Notes: a model not told the origin generated them from the letters alone. A DNA stretch of 64,000 nucleotides from Xiphydria camelus (GCA_963678675.1 OY783192.1:28211987-28275986), one strand, 5' to 3'. Numbered from the stretch's first letter, positions 46,931-58,551 are shown. Program-made: numbers and translations.

Positions 46931-47672
46931 TTTCTTCCCCTCTCCTCCAGTGAGAATAATTCATAACAGATTAAAAACCTTTTCCTATAATTCCAGTTGA
47001 AATAACCACGTGGAAGTATTCATATTTTTTAATTCAATTTGCAATCTATACAATATTTATTATCTGAGTTATAATTTCATATCAAAATGTTTTCAAGCTC
47101 CGATGAGGTCTAAAATAAAAAATAAAAACACCGAGGTAGATAATTTCGTCAAAATTTGTCGAATCTGTGAAAAATATTGTAAGGAAACTGAATTCTGCGT
47201 TACCTACGTTGCACCAAGTCAATACTGCATGATCGCAATAATTTGAAGTAAAATACATTAGTCGCCTCTTCGTTCCGATTATCGATTCGTAGTAGATTTT
47301 CATTCAAAATTATTTTACGTCATCACTTTCGTATCCGTTACTTCTGTTACTATTACTTTTAAGTCCCAAATTTGTACAATGTTGAATTCAAAATTATTTC
47401 ACGCTACTCTTACGCTTGTTACTTACGTTAAAATTACTAGCACATGCCGAATCTGTACTATATTTAATTCTTTACACCATATTTATATTACTTCTTCCGT
47501 TTTACGCACAATTTGATAAAGAAAATTATAGACCTTTCATACAATATTCGCTTATTATGATACTCGTACTCGTTTCCCTGCGACACCCCTTATCTTTAAT
47601 ATCCCGCCTAAAATCCGAGGAGGCACGATATACATATGTATCATACATGGACGCAGACAAATTGATTTATTA
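46931..47672. other. No gene recognised
   Basis: AT-rich spacer. Short frames do not resemble known proteins. Confidence 0.5.
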
Positions 47673-47674
47673 TA

Positions 47675-47887
47675 CCGTATGTCTGCGGAGAAGCTCCCCT
47701 TTTTGAATTTCCATGACATCTGACTTCGGTAGTGGTTGGGTCGGTGCTCTAGTTATTTATAGTTAGTTCCGGCATTCTCCCGAAGCTAACTCTAACTATA
47801 AATAATGACTAGAGCACCGACCAAACCACTACCGAAGTCGAATGTCAGGGAAATTTAAAAGTGATGCGTCTGGGATGAGACATACGG
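47675..47887. mobile_element. TA-flanked MITE, CCGTATG family (short member)
   Basis: Begins CCGTATGTCTGCGG after TA and ends GAGACATACGG before TA; 213 bp. The arms share TCGGTAGTGGTTGGGTCGG and CTAACTCTAACTAT cores with the other members. Confidence 0.8.
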
Positions 47888-48427
47888 TACATATATAATT
47901 ACGTATAATTGAAATATGGGTTAAAATCATGTGGAGGTGGCAAATTTCATTGCTCATATTATTAAAATTTAAACTTTGCTTTACAATGGGTTTTTTTACG
48001 TTCAAATATTGGGTTATCATTCATTAGTTTATAACCGGACAGCGCACAAAATGACATATTTTCCAATTTATCACCAAATCTAATGGATAACGTGCGAGAA
48101 AAAGTCATTTCGGTAACGTATTTTAAAACTTTAAAAATAATACTAGATGTAGTCGAAAAGTAGTTTAATTTCATTAATTTAGTTAATTAGTAAGAGTTGT
48201 TATAATTAACGAAAAAAATCACCGAATGCATTTAAATGTAACATTTCTGATGCATTTCTGTCGCTCATTTCACTAACACATCAATTTCGCATGAGAAATT
48301 TAGTGTATTGTTATGATTCCAAGTTCTAAATAACTTGATTAATTTATTTGGTATTTGGCTTTAGTGGCACATTAATTCAATGTTAAATTAATCTCTTAAA
48401 AAATGATATGTTTTGTCATTAACTATA

Positions 48428-48834
48428 CAGTATGTCCCGTGGATAACGCAAGTATTTGAATTTCCCCCACATTTGACTTTGGTAGTGCTTGGAACGGTGC
48501 TGTAGTTAGAGTTGGCTTCTCAGAAGAGTGTGCTGCGTTCTTACGAGCCGTGTTTCCGAAACCTGTATGATTATTTCTCATCACTTCTACACATTATTTA
48601 CCATTATTTACAAATTCAGTTAATTTCGAGGTTAGACGCTTCGATCTCCCGAATTGACAGTTCCCGGGAAATCAGACGTTTTACACTTTTCGCTCTCGAA
48701 ACACGGCTCGTAAGAACGCAGCGCACTCTTCTGAAGCTAACTCTAACTACAGCACCGTTCCAAGCACTACCAAAGTCAAATGTCAGGGAAATTCAAATAC
48801 TTGCGTTATCCACGGGACATACTGTATATTTATT
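48428..48834. mobile_element. TA-flanked MITE, CAGTATGTCCC member
   Basis: CAGTATGTCCCGTGGATAAC at the left pairs with GTTATCCACGGGACATACTG at the right, TA on both sides; 407 bp. The interior carries GTTAGAGTTGGCTTCTCAGA and TTTACACTTTTCGCTCTC, shared with 12,460-12,834. Confidence 0.85.
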
Positions 48835-49384
48835 AGCGTTCCCGGAACTAATAGAGATGTTACCGAAATGACTGTGGTGTTCCCGAAATGATGGTAGTGT
48901 TAATTGTGCATTTTTATATTAAAATGATACACCTTTACTAATCAAATTAGACTTTATTTCTTGCGTGATAACAATTAATAAGGTTTTCTAATGTAATTAG
49001 CTTAGTTTCTAAGAGATCAACTGTTGTATTATACGTAGGAACTTCATAAATTGCCATTTAAATTTATGAAAACTATTAGATCTTACATAATAGTGTAGCA
49101 CTTTTTAATAGTAGCTACTAACGTACAGTAACATAAATAAATTCTGAAAAAAAATTAATCAGTACTATTTAACAAAACAACTTTGGGAATGCCCGTCATA
49201 GCTCGAGAACGTTTCCGAAATGATATTTCCGCGATTATTGTCTTTGATTTTCTTTGTCACAATATCAAACGAAATATGTTCGCAGTTATCTTGCAGTTGT
49301 CTCGACTGTTTATCATAATATTGGCACAAATATATTAATTTTAACCTAACACATTCTACAACAGCGTTCTCGTAATGATGCTGA
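48835..49384. other. No gene recognised
   Basis: AT-rich spacer with no protein-like frame or inverted repeat. Confidence 0.45.
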
Positions 49385-49597
49385 ATTGATGTACCGTAAT
49401 TTCACACAACTACCCAGGTAGCACACTGACGTTAGAATAATGTCTCAGACGTCATTTTTTGGTCAGTATAGGGTTTCAGACGTCAATTGTCGTAATATTA
49501 ACGTCACAGAGACGTCATATTTACGACGTACCTTGGACGTCAAAATTCAACGTCTTTTTGACGGAACTTTTCTGTCATTTTTAATGACGAACGAGAC

Positions 49598-49790
49598 TTA
49601 GAAAAATTTCGATCTCCTACATATAGGTATAGGGACTTGAAAATTTATTTATGAATAAATGGACAAAAATTGTAATTTGATCAATTATTAAATCAATAAA
49701 TTATTTCATTTCGAGTCTCCAGAGTATGTTGAGCAAGTTATAAACTATACTGTTTATTAAAAAGCACAGATTATTAAAGTAAATGAAAGA
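49598..49790 (+). repeat. Dispersed repeat shared with 60,047-60,240
   Basis: GACTTAGAAAAATTTCG, TGAATAAATGG and CCAGAGTATGTTGAGCAAGT occur in the same order in both places. Here it lies inside the GACGT element. Confidence 0.7.
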
Positions 49791-50110
49791 CAATCAATTA
49801 ATGTAGGATGAATAAATATTCATATATTTATTTATTTATTTATTTATATTTATTATTTATATCGTGCATAAACACAAATTAATATTAATATCAATTTGCG
49901 TCTATGCAAGAATATTTATCAAAAGATACAATCATAAATTTAGAAAAATGTTGAGAAAAGAATAATACAATTATAAAATCTTATTTATTCAAGCTCTTTC
50001 TTATTGACAGGAAAAGCAATATACATTTATTCATCAAACTTCATATGAACACCAATAGTAATAATTTTCTTAACCACAGGAGCGTGCAGCAGATGAGGAC
50101 TCGAGGACAC

Positions 50111-50170
50111 CGACCGATCAACGAAGTTAAGCAGCGAAAAGTGCGGACACTAGTTGGATGGGTGACCGCT
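50111..50170 (+). pseudogene. 5S rRNA-derived segment
   Basis: CCGATCAACGAAGTTAAGCAGC followed, after a diverged gap, by GCGGACACTAGTTGGATG and GGGTGACCGCT aligns with the middle of eukaryotic 5S rRNA. This part contains the internal A-box and C-box that recruit TFIIIA/Pol III. The 5' and 3' ends of 5S are absent, so it is not a working rRNA gene. It resembles the head of a 5S-derived (SINE3-type) retroposon, here embedded in a TA-flanked element. Confidence 0.7.
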
Positions 50171-50487
50171 CACGATGAAAAGATATACGTCAGATCTAAC
50201 CTTTTAGAACCGTTATTTTTTACGTCATCACAACGTCCGGTAAAACGTCATTATGACGTGATTTTTCTGACGTCGTGTGGATGTGCAATTAAGCCAATTG
50301 GCGACGTTAAAATGACGTCATATTTTTCGTCATCTGACGTCAGAACTGACCTTCAAAAAACGTCATTTCGACGTTGGTGTGCTACCTGGGTATGCACTTG
50401 GACCATAAGTATGGTCCAAATGCGCATTTGCACCATACTTGTGGGCCAGAACCATAGTTGTGTGAAATTATGGTACGCAATTCATGT

Positions 50488-51230
50488 ATCAAATTGAAAC
50501 CTACTTACCACTTTAATTTAATTAATTATCCAGACTAACAATTAAATGTCGTCAACTCGTTTACAAACACTTCGTAAACAGTGCTAGCAACGCCACCTGG
50601 ACCGTTCCATGAAAACTATTTTGATATTTTATGGTTGCGTTCACGAAATGACAACTTTTACCTCGGACAACTTTTTAATTAAATAGAAATAACGATTTTT
50701 TACAATTTGTTGGAAAGCATGTAAGAATCCTTAAAGAAAACTGTGTCTAAGTAGTGCTCAGAATATAGTTACTTAAATTCAATAGACTTTAATGTGTTTT
50801 TTAGCAACTTGAATTTCCCTTAATGCATTATGGAAGCGTTCCCGAAATGATTTAGCGGGTATGTTAGATGGAATAAAATTAAACTAAGAACACATTGAAT
50901 TAAAGTGATTACATATGGAAATGGCGATCTATTATGATATTCGGTAAACAAGAAGAAAACTTTAATTTATTGTAGCTTTAATTAAGAAAATTCTCTCCAA
51001 TTCAAATTCTTCACTTCCATGATTTTGACTCATATATGAATCATATTAACGATTTTATCGAGTTTTTCTTCACCTATCTAATTTCTATATTATTCGACCC
51101 ATCAGTAAGAGAGAAAGAAAAGGAGAGAAGATGGAGACACTACAGTTTTTCTTCACTTTTGCCTCCACATTCACCGTTAGGTATTAAGAATTCGGTAATT
51201 GCGCGAGCGCAGGTAGTGGTGCGGATTATT
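50488..51230. other. No gene recognised
   Basis: AT-rich spacer; nothing protein-like. A GAGAGAAAGAAAAGGAGAGA purine run lies near 51,108. Confidence 0.45.
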
Positions 51231-51565
51231 ATTCGTAGAATATTCATGAACACCCATAGAATATAAGTGTGTAACCCGGACCGGGTTTTCGTCGCTATTG
51301 TGTTTGGAACAATAAAGGCCTGGGCACACAGAACATGGACTCACCGCGCGGGCTTACGCCGTGTAGTGTGGACTCGGAAGGTCGGTTCTTACCTGTGGCT
51401 TATAAATAAGTGCAAACTTCTTCAATGTTCTTCAAATGCATGGGAATTTTGGAGTTATTTGCAAAAGTCGAGAGAGCATCGTGAACGAATACTTCGGATG
51501 CAGCGTTTACACATTGCTTCTTTAGTTATAGCTGAACGTTATTCCCATACGCATCGATGTAATAT

Positions 51566-51798
51566 CTAGGATGCCCGGGAAAAAGAGTATAATTCAAGTC
51601 GCCTACCAAAACACTTCTACAATTGTCTAGCGACTGTTATATTATATTTGTGTGCTACATGCATTTAACGGTTCATATGAGAAGTGTTATTTTCATTTTA
51701 TCCATTTTTTCAACAGTTTGTGTTTCAATATAAACAAATAAAGGTGTTTTCTGAGCAATCCATTTTTTGACTTGTACTCTTTTTCCCGAACATCCTAG
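51566..51798. mobile_element. MITE with CTAGGATG ends and ATAT target duplication
   Basis: CTAGGATGCCCGGGAAAAAG and CTTTTTCCCGAACATCCTAG are near complements; ATAT flanks both (51,562-51,565; 51,799-51,802). The uninterrupted copy near 61,395 reads GATGTAATATTAC (as reverse complement), confirming the insertion and its limits. Confidence 0.85.
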
Positions 51799-51853
51799 AT
51801 ATTACAAGTACATTTTTCAATTTTTATAAGAGCAATGTTCCATTGCACCTTAA

Positions 51854-52752
51854 GAAGGGTCCTCAGTTGAATTTAAGGGTAAGAAGTGGGGGTAAACTTC
51901 AAAGGTGCCGACAGTCAGCTGTAACTTGTAGAAACAAAATTTTAACTTTTTAAAAAATGCAATGATTCTTACGGAAAACCTTTTGAAATAGTTTCTTTCG
52001 ATTATCATTCAGTTTGTCACCTTGGATTTTATTTTTCCAATTGACAAATTATTAATTCCGAATTTTATAAATGAATTAGATTTATTGAATAAACTTGGCA
52101 ACCACGTTTTTTTGGAATAAGTGGTTGGTATTGGTCCAGTCGGTAAAATTGGAACGTTTTACCATCGAAACTTGCGCGGTTGTGATGACAAGTCATATGT
52201 TAATGAGGTTATGTCCTGTCTTCACGAGTGCAAGCAAGTGAAGTACATTGTTATTTTATGAAGAGAACAATTTGAAGAAAGCGATGGAGTATCAAGGACA
52301 GCCACGAGTAAAAGAAAAATTTATTAAGAAAAGTGCAAGTGCTCGCTCAGTGTTCCAGCGCATGCGCGAAGCGCATCAAGGGAGTCTTCGACTGGGCCGT
52401 TTGCCAAGTCTCACCGCCATTTCTATCTCATTCAAAATAAATTCTAGGTTACCTGATGGTTTTTTCAATATTGCTCAAAAATTAGAACGGTTGGTGGGCA
52501 TTTTTATTGTGGAAATATAAAATTTAACTTTCTAAGAATGTATTTCTAAATCAAGTTTTTCCGTCAATATCGTTGCAATTTTTCTTTCTCTACCCCGGAA
52601 ATTTTTATTATTTTTTTTTTTTCCGAAAATCCGTAAGGTAAATGTTTTTGAAATTTTGAGGATTTATTGAGAACTAATTAATGAGTATATCCTCAAAATT
52701 TCAAAGCTCTACATCATTGCATCATTTTTCGTAACAGTACTGAGGACCCCCC
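51854..52752. mobile_element. TTAA-flanked element with GGTCCTCAGT ends
   Basis: 899 bp between TTAA at 51,850-51,853 and 52,753-52,756. Termini GAAGGGTCCTCAGT and ACTGAGGACCCCCC are imperfect complements. The uninterrupted site is at about 61,340. It contains a 90-codon frame (52,248-52,520) of unknown nature, which I do not regard as a proven gene. piggyBac-type target. Confidence 0.75.
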
Positions 52753-53506
52753 TTAAGTGGACGTCTATATCGGTTCTTACCGTTCATTATTATCGCGATA
52801 ATTAAATTTAGAGTTAATCCCGCCATCGGTCGCAATGGCGAGACAAGCGGTATGTTGCGGTGGATCTAAGCTGTTATTGAGCTCGCAGCCACGTCAATCT
52901 TTCCTGGAAAGGTTAATTATCGGACGTCGCAATGAACGAGTCGTAATGAGCCGCTTTCCGCAATATCCATACATTCAGGTAGAAGGTGACGCTACCGGCG
53001 ACATTGATACGTCTTTTCATAGTGAGTGGAGTAAAGCACGAATAGCGAAGGATGAACAAAATATTCACAATTTGATTTTGCCCTTAAGGAGGAACGTCAG
53101 TTTGATACGGGGTGAGGTAAGCAGGGCGGAACATCAAACGTTCCGACAGCATTTACCAACTGTACATAGACAAATTTCTGAAATTGAATGGAGAGGTAAA
53201 TGTGGTTCAAATTGATGAATACGTGCATTCTCAACACATTACATTCTCTTTTTAATAATCACAAGAAAAATTTCAATCTTTTTGTTTAATGCCTGTAAAT
53301 TAATTAATTTCATTTCAACTAAATGGACATAAAACGTGGCAACGTTGCACTGATGATGGACGAAGTTGGTAGCAAAGTCGGTTAGTACGATTCATCGATT
53401 ATAGGCCGAGCGCTGTTTTGAGGAGCAGACAACCTCTCTTTTCCTCGCCAAAAGTGTAAACAAAAGTTGCATGTGTCAAGTAAAAGTGAAGTAAACATTG
53501 TTTTGG

Positions 53507-53790
53507 TCACTCAGTGTCCAATACTCGGTTTCATGGGCGTCCTCGACGCATGTGAAATCATGTTTCACACACCAATTCGTGAAACGTTGCGCAGTGCGTG
53601 AAATAACCTGCGCAGTGCGTGAAATCGTCAACCTCGTATTTGATACTTAGTGACAAAAAATAGAATTCGTTATTCGGTTGTTTCGCGCCGTTCTAACGAG
53701 TGTGATTGCCGTACTCGCTTCGCTCGTGCGGCAAACTTTACACTCGTTAAAAACAGCGCTTCACGCCCTAATAACGAAAATAACTATTTT
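53507..53790. repeat. Second copy of the two MITE-like repeats seen at 34,159-34,452
   Basis: TCACTCAGTGTC to GATACTTAGTGA (53,507-53,653), then AAATAGAATTCGTTATTCGG to GAAAATAACTATTT (to 53,790). The order and orientation match the 34-kb copy, so the two may move as one unit. Confidence 0.7.
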
Positions 53791-54274
53791 ACTTCGCAAG
53801 AGCTCAAGAATTTCGATGGAAAGGAAGAAGAGTGTCAAAGCAAACATACGAAAAGAAACTCCCGAATTATGAAATTTCGCGCTCTTCGCTTTCCAGATAT
53901 CACCGTGACGTCACTACTCAGCGCTGCCACTTTTCTGCATATGGCCGCCGCATTAAGTGAAAGAAACCTTTTTTCTGTCAGTGTTTAAACAATAACGCAA
54001 AATTGGCTGGATTAAATTTTATGTTTTTTTCCTCAAAAATACTTGATATAAAATCCTGTGAAATTAACAAGTTTTCATCATAGTTTGTCTTTTTTCGCAT
54101 TTAAAGGAGTATGCCCATGAGAGCCTATGTTAAAACTTTCATTTTCAAAAATTAATTACAAAAAAACGGCTGAACCAAATTATCTCAAATTTAAGCACGT
54201 CTTATAATACATATCCAATATTTACTTAAAAAAATCAGAGTGATTTATCTTTTTTCATTTTTGTGACGTTCCTT

Positions 54275-54990
54275 CTTAATAGGTTGCAACATATGTATTT
54301 AACACATCGATGTAGATCTCGGTCTTCGCTATATTCACACCGAAGCTCTTGCAGATGAAAACATTGTCAATTGTTTGCTGAATTTTAAACAAACTGGAGA
54401 ATCGATGATAAAAGAGTAGGAAACTGAACGGTTTGAATTAAATAAGAAATACGTTTTTAACCCACTAGTAAGAAAACGATTTTTAATTTCAATTACAAGC
54501 CCGCCAAAGAAAAGTAATCTACAAGTGATGATAAAAAAGCATAAATGATAACCAATAATACTACATTTCAACAATCATTTATGGTGGCATCACAACGTGA
54601 ACTTGATCTGAGACAGTTCTTATCGCATGAAATACTTGATTACCCTACATATCTCTTTGAAGGGTTCTACAAGGAAAAAAACGAAATCAGCATTAGTAAT
54701 CGAAATTCAAAGAGTACATGCATGTGGAAACAACACTTTTCAGCAAATAATAAAATCTAATCATTCGAAAGTTTGTATTTTCGATGGAATGTCACTAGTG
54801 CATAAAATTAAATTTCAAAAATATAATATTTTCGGAGATTTTGCCACTGCATACGATCGAAAGAAACGGAATCGGAGCAAATTGTTATATCAAGTCCTTC
54901 CACCAAAATCCCGGCTGACTGCAAAGATTTTTTTTCTTCTCAAAACAAACTGCAACTTGCTCAATTTCTCTGCTCGTATGCTTCAACTTT
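54275..54990 (+). pseudogene. Fragment of transposon-associated protein (inverted partner at 55,448-55,908)
   Basis: Reading + strand frames in turn gives ALADENIVNCLLNFKQTGES, then a stretch with stops, RELDLRQFLSHEIL, EIQRVHACGNNTFQQI and VCIFDGMSLVHKI, followed by FGDFA. This order matches an uncharacterised family amplified in insect genomes; the 37,825-38,100 fragment appears to be its C-terminal continuation. Frameshifts and stops make it non-functional. The first part recurs in reverse at about 60,915-61,015. Confidence 0.45.
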
Positions 54991-55039
54991 AAAAAAAATT
55001 AATGCTGTATCATCAATAGCAGTACCTATTTGAATAAGT

Positions 55040-55420
55040 ATATTGCGAGAAACGGTTCATTACCACTCCTCCGACTCGGGAAAGGTGGGGGATTGCGAAC
55101 TCATTAGTAGTCTAGATTCGCGGATTAGATTAGACATTCGGCATTCGGTGAATACCGAGCGACTGCTCGGCGAATGCCGAATGTGTAAACGGGTTGCTCG
55201 CTGCTTGCCGATGGCCAAATGTAGTGCTCTCGTCCGAATGTTCGCCGTTCTCGTAGTTTGTCGGTCTTTCGTGGCACATCAAAGCAAACGAATAGTCGTA
55301 AACTCCTACCACTTCATTATAATCGCCAGTCTAGAGTTAATCCCACAATCGGTCGCAATTACAAGGCAGGCGGTCTGTATCCACGACTCTAGGCTACTAT
55401 GAAAGATTGCGTATACGTTT
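55040..55420 (+). repeat. LTR-like dispersed repeat fragment
   Basis: GAGTTAATCCCACAATCGGTCG and the following AAGGCAGGCGGTCTG correspond to the 52,815-52,880 and 61,210-61,270 copies. A compact palindrome, CATTCGGCATTCGG...CGAATGCCGAATG, lies at 55,135-55,182. It separates the two inverted protein fragments. Confidence 0.5.
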
Positions 55421-55447
55421 GAAAAATGCAGTGGAAAAATTTCCGAA

Positions 55448-55908
55448 AGTATTATATTTTTGAAATTGAATTGCATGCACTAGTGACACTCCATCGAAAA
55501 TAAAAACTTTTGAATCAGATTTCATTATTTCTTGAAAAGTGTTGTTTCCACATGTATGTACTTTTTGAATTTCGATTATTAATTCTGATTTTGTACTTCT
55601 CCTGTAGAACTCCCTCGTGGGTCAAAGAGATAAATATGTAGGGTATTCAAGTATTTCATGCGATAGGAACTGTCTCAAAACAAGTTCACGTTGTTATGCC
55701 ACCATAAATGATTGTTGAAATGTAGCATTATTGATTATGATTTTTACTTTTTTTATCTCTACTTGTAGATTGTTTTTCTTTGGCGGGTTTGTAATTAAAA
55801 TTATAAATTGGTTTTCTTACTAGTGGATCAAACACGTATTTCTTATTCAAACCGTTCAGTTTGGTACTCTTTTATCATCGATTCTCCAGTTTCTTTTAAA
55901 TTCAGTAC
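55448..55908 (-). pseudogene. Inverted partner of the 54.3-kb protein fragment
   Basis: Reverse complement of most of 54,367-54,835, with many point differences. The pair forms a large imperfect inverted repeat around the 55,040-55,420 LTR-like fragment. Stops and frameshifts present. Confidence 0.55.
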
Positions 55909-55914
55909 AGTTGG

Positions 55915-56140
55915 CACCCGAGACGAAATTTTGGTTCTCCCTTGGTGCTCCGTCCTTCTCCACTCGAAATATTGGTTCTCCCTTGGTGCTCCGTCCTTCT
56001 CCAGTCGGCAGTATTGGTTCTCCCTTGGTGCTCCGTAATTCTCCACTTGAAACATTTGTTCTCCCTTGGTGCTCCGTAATTCTCCACACAGTCGGTAATA
56101 TTGGTTCTCCCTTGGTTCTCCGTACTTCTCCTTAGTACTC
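55915..56140. repeat. Minisatellite, ~40-47-bp units with TTCTCCCTTGGTGCTCCG
   Basis: Five to six imperfect units, each TTGGTTCTCCCTTGGTGCTCCGT (given here in part) plus a variable CTTCTCC...CGAAAT tail. It is open in several frames on both strands, giving repetitive peptides, but nothing suggests a real protein. A related array in the opposite orientation is at 60,735-60,910. Confidence 0.85.
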
Positions 56141-56279
56141 TATTTGCTCCGTGCGTTTGAGCTGGCGACACCTATCGGGCGCAAGTCGGAAACCAGGGTG
56201 GACGAAATGCCTTTATATATGTACACGTTTTAGAAGAAACAAAAAGATAAAATTTATAGCGGACTGTGACTGTTCCGAC

Positions 56280-57050
56280 AAACGATAGTCGGAATTCTGA
56301 ATATCGGTCCTTACTTCTGAGTATCATCGCGATCTATATACCTCAGTAATGTAGGGTCAATCTCGACATAATGCGGACGGTATATTTCGGGAATCTAGGT
56401 GGCAAATGCACTTGTAGTACCGTACCTTTTCCGGAAAGATTAATTAACGAACGAATCGGAAATAAGCCGTTTCCCGCAATATCTACTTTGACCGATACCG
56501 CTATCCGTCGATTAATAAGTCAGCTTTGTAATGGGGAGTTATAACAGACTCAATAGATGACCATTCGGGTAAATCTGATATTTGGCTTATTAGGAGGATC
56601 GCTTCACCTTCCGTGTAGTCCGATCCCTCTTTATGGCCAAATTCGAGCAACGGTACCCTTGCCAGCTAGTTCCGAGACGGGGAAAATATCCAACGTCATC
56701 CATTGTTCTAATGTCATTCTCTCCTAAACAATTAGGGCGCATTGCGTTTGCTCACGTCATCCTTATCCAGCTAATCAAGGCATATCGCATCAGCCCACGG
56801 TATCCCCATCGTCTTGCAACTTTTAGATATAAGATATATAAATCGCAACCAACTGCGTGTTAGTCAGTGCATAGAATGAAGAGTATCGCGTGTACAGTGC
56901 ATTCAGTGTGCAAGCGCTCTAACTTGCAATTAGACGGTTCGTCTTTATCTCAGTTTTATACACTATCAGGTAATCGATCCCTTGTACCTCATAAACGTAA
57001 GTGTAGTGTGTCTTCTGCAGTGCATTTGCAACAACTAATTGTAAACCATG
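56280..57050 (+). repeat. LTR-like dispersed repeat with TATA module
   Basis: Contains TACCTTTTCCGGAAAGATTA, GCGTTTGCTCACGTCATCC, GGTATCCCCATCG, a TATATAAATC box near 56,833 and GTTAGTCAGTGCATAG about 25 bases later. CAGTGCATT recurs twice more downstream. No gene body follows. Confidence 0.5.
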
Positions 57051-57094
57051 GCTAATTCATTTACCTCTTTAACTCGAATATATTATTAGTTATA

Positions 57095-58192
57095 CAGGGT
57101 GGACCAGGTTAAACGTCATTTTTTTTTATATGTGATAGAACAACAAAAAAAAGTAGACTTTCATAAGAAAATTTGTTTCAAAAATGTTTCCTAACAAAGA
57201 TACAGGGTCTCAAATTTTCGAAAAAAATGCACAGCTCTAAGCAATAATTAAATAATTTTTTAAAATTCTCCAGTGGCGTAGATACTAGGGGCCAGTACCC
57301 CCCTTTCCCCCTCCCAATCTTCGGCGCCACTGGATATTTTGCAAAGAAAATTTAATTATTGGATTCCCCGTTTAATTTAGAGAAAAAAATCACCCTTGCA
57401 AATTTTTGATTTATGGCTTCGTTTTTAAGATATTTATTTTAATTTATAGGGTTGCGAGCAGGCCAAAGCTAGGTTGAACTCCATTAATTGTGATATGTTA
57501 TAGAGCAACAAAAAAAAAATAGATTCTCATGAGAAAATTTGTTTCAAAAATGTTTCCTAACAAAGATATAGGGTGTCAAAGTTTCGAAAAAAAAATGGTT
57601 TTCTCATTCCCCTTTCCTCCTTCCCAATCTTCGGCGCCACTGGATATTTTGCAAAGAAAATTTAATTATTGGATTCCCCGTTTAATTTAAAGAAAAAAAT
57701 CACCCTTGCAAATTTTTGATTTGTGTCTTCGTTTTTGAGATTTTTTTCTTTAAATTAAACGCAACCCTATAAATTAAAATAAATATCTCAAAAACGAAGC
57801 AATAAATCAAAAATTTGCAAGGGTGATTTTTTTCTCTAAATTAAACGGGGAATCCAATAATTAAATTTTCTTTGCAAAATGTCCAGTGGCGCCGAAGATT
57901 TGGAGGGGGAAAGAAGGGTACCGGCCCCTAGTATCTACGCCACTGGAGAATTTTTAAAAATTATTTAATTATTGCTTAGAGCTGTTCTACATTAACCTGT
58001 GTGCGAAATTTCATGGAAATCGATCAAGTAGTTTAGAAGTTATGATGAGAAAACAATTTTTTTTTCGAAACTTTGACACCCTGTATCTTTGTTAGGAAAC
58101 ATTTTTGAAAAAAATTTTCTTATGAGTCTACTTTTTTTTTTGTTGTTCTATCACATATCAAAAAAAAATGACGTTTAACCTGGTCCACCCTG
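57095..58192. mobile_element. CAGGGTGGACCAGG MITE, third copy
   Basis: TA-flanked, 1,098 bp, with the same termini as 9,236-10,381 and an interior of repeated, partly inverted blocks around CAGTGGCGCCGAAGATT. Relative to the 9-kb copy the middle is arranged in the opposite order. Confidence 0.85.
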
Positions 58193-58551
58193 TATAGCGA
58201 GTGCAGTGTCAAAAACAGCCGAGAGCTTAAAATCCGTCTTGCGACCCCGCGGAGATCTAGCATTGATCGCACGGCGCCCAAACAGTGATTAATGCTTGTT
58301 CTCCTAGGATGCAGTACATTTTTTTAACATTTTATAGTGAACAAAGTTGGTAAGCAGAAAAATTCTACAAACGTATAACACTTACTAAATGAATAACAAT
58401 TACTGTTAATAGACTATTACATGTCAAGAATAAGAAATTCAAAATTAAGGCTCAATTGTGTTATACTATGATGCCCACTTAATTCAAAAAATAAAAATTT
58501 TCAATTTTCACTCTGTTAGCTGCACCAACTTCAATATTTTACTTACAAGAA

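Larger units (their letters stand above)
49413..50390. mobile_element. GACGT-rich inverted-repeat element, TA target site
   Basis: CCCAGGTAGCACAC after TA and GTGTGCTACCTGGG before TA; 978 bp. Both ends are packed with GACGT/ACGTC motifs (more than 20), spaced irregularly. The centre (49,598-50,044) includes a dispersed sequence also found at 60,047-60,240, then a 5S rRNA-derived piece. No transposase frame. Confidence 0.8.
49385..50487. mobile_element. Outer MITE split by the GACGT element
   Basis: GTACCGTAATTTCACACAAC to the left and GTTGTGTGAAATTATGGTAC to the right of the GACGT element are near-perfect complements. They mark a small host MITE (about 120 bp without the insert) into which the larger element jumped at a TA. 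Confidence 0.7.
51320..53215 (+). repeat. LTR-like dispersed repeat interrupted twice
   Basis: The segments 51,360-51,565, 51,803-51,849 and 52,757-53,100 together match, in order, the reverse complement of 61,020-61,600. The 61-kb copy lacks both insertions and gives the empty sites. Motifs include GGTCGGTTCTTACCTG, CTTTCCTGGAAAGGTTAAT and CGCCATCGGTCGCAATG. Confidence 0.75.

Noticed and set aside
49413..50390. GACGT motifs as an ordinary CREB/ATF enhancer
   Set aside because: The motifs are confined to the ends of a mobile element; a host regulatory role cannot be argued from sequence alone.
55911..56135. Repetitive protein encoded by the minisatellite
   Set aside because: Open frames occur in several frames on both strands, as expected when a repeat unit lacks stops; no start, signal or flanking coding context.
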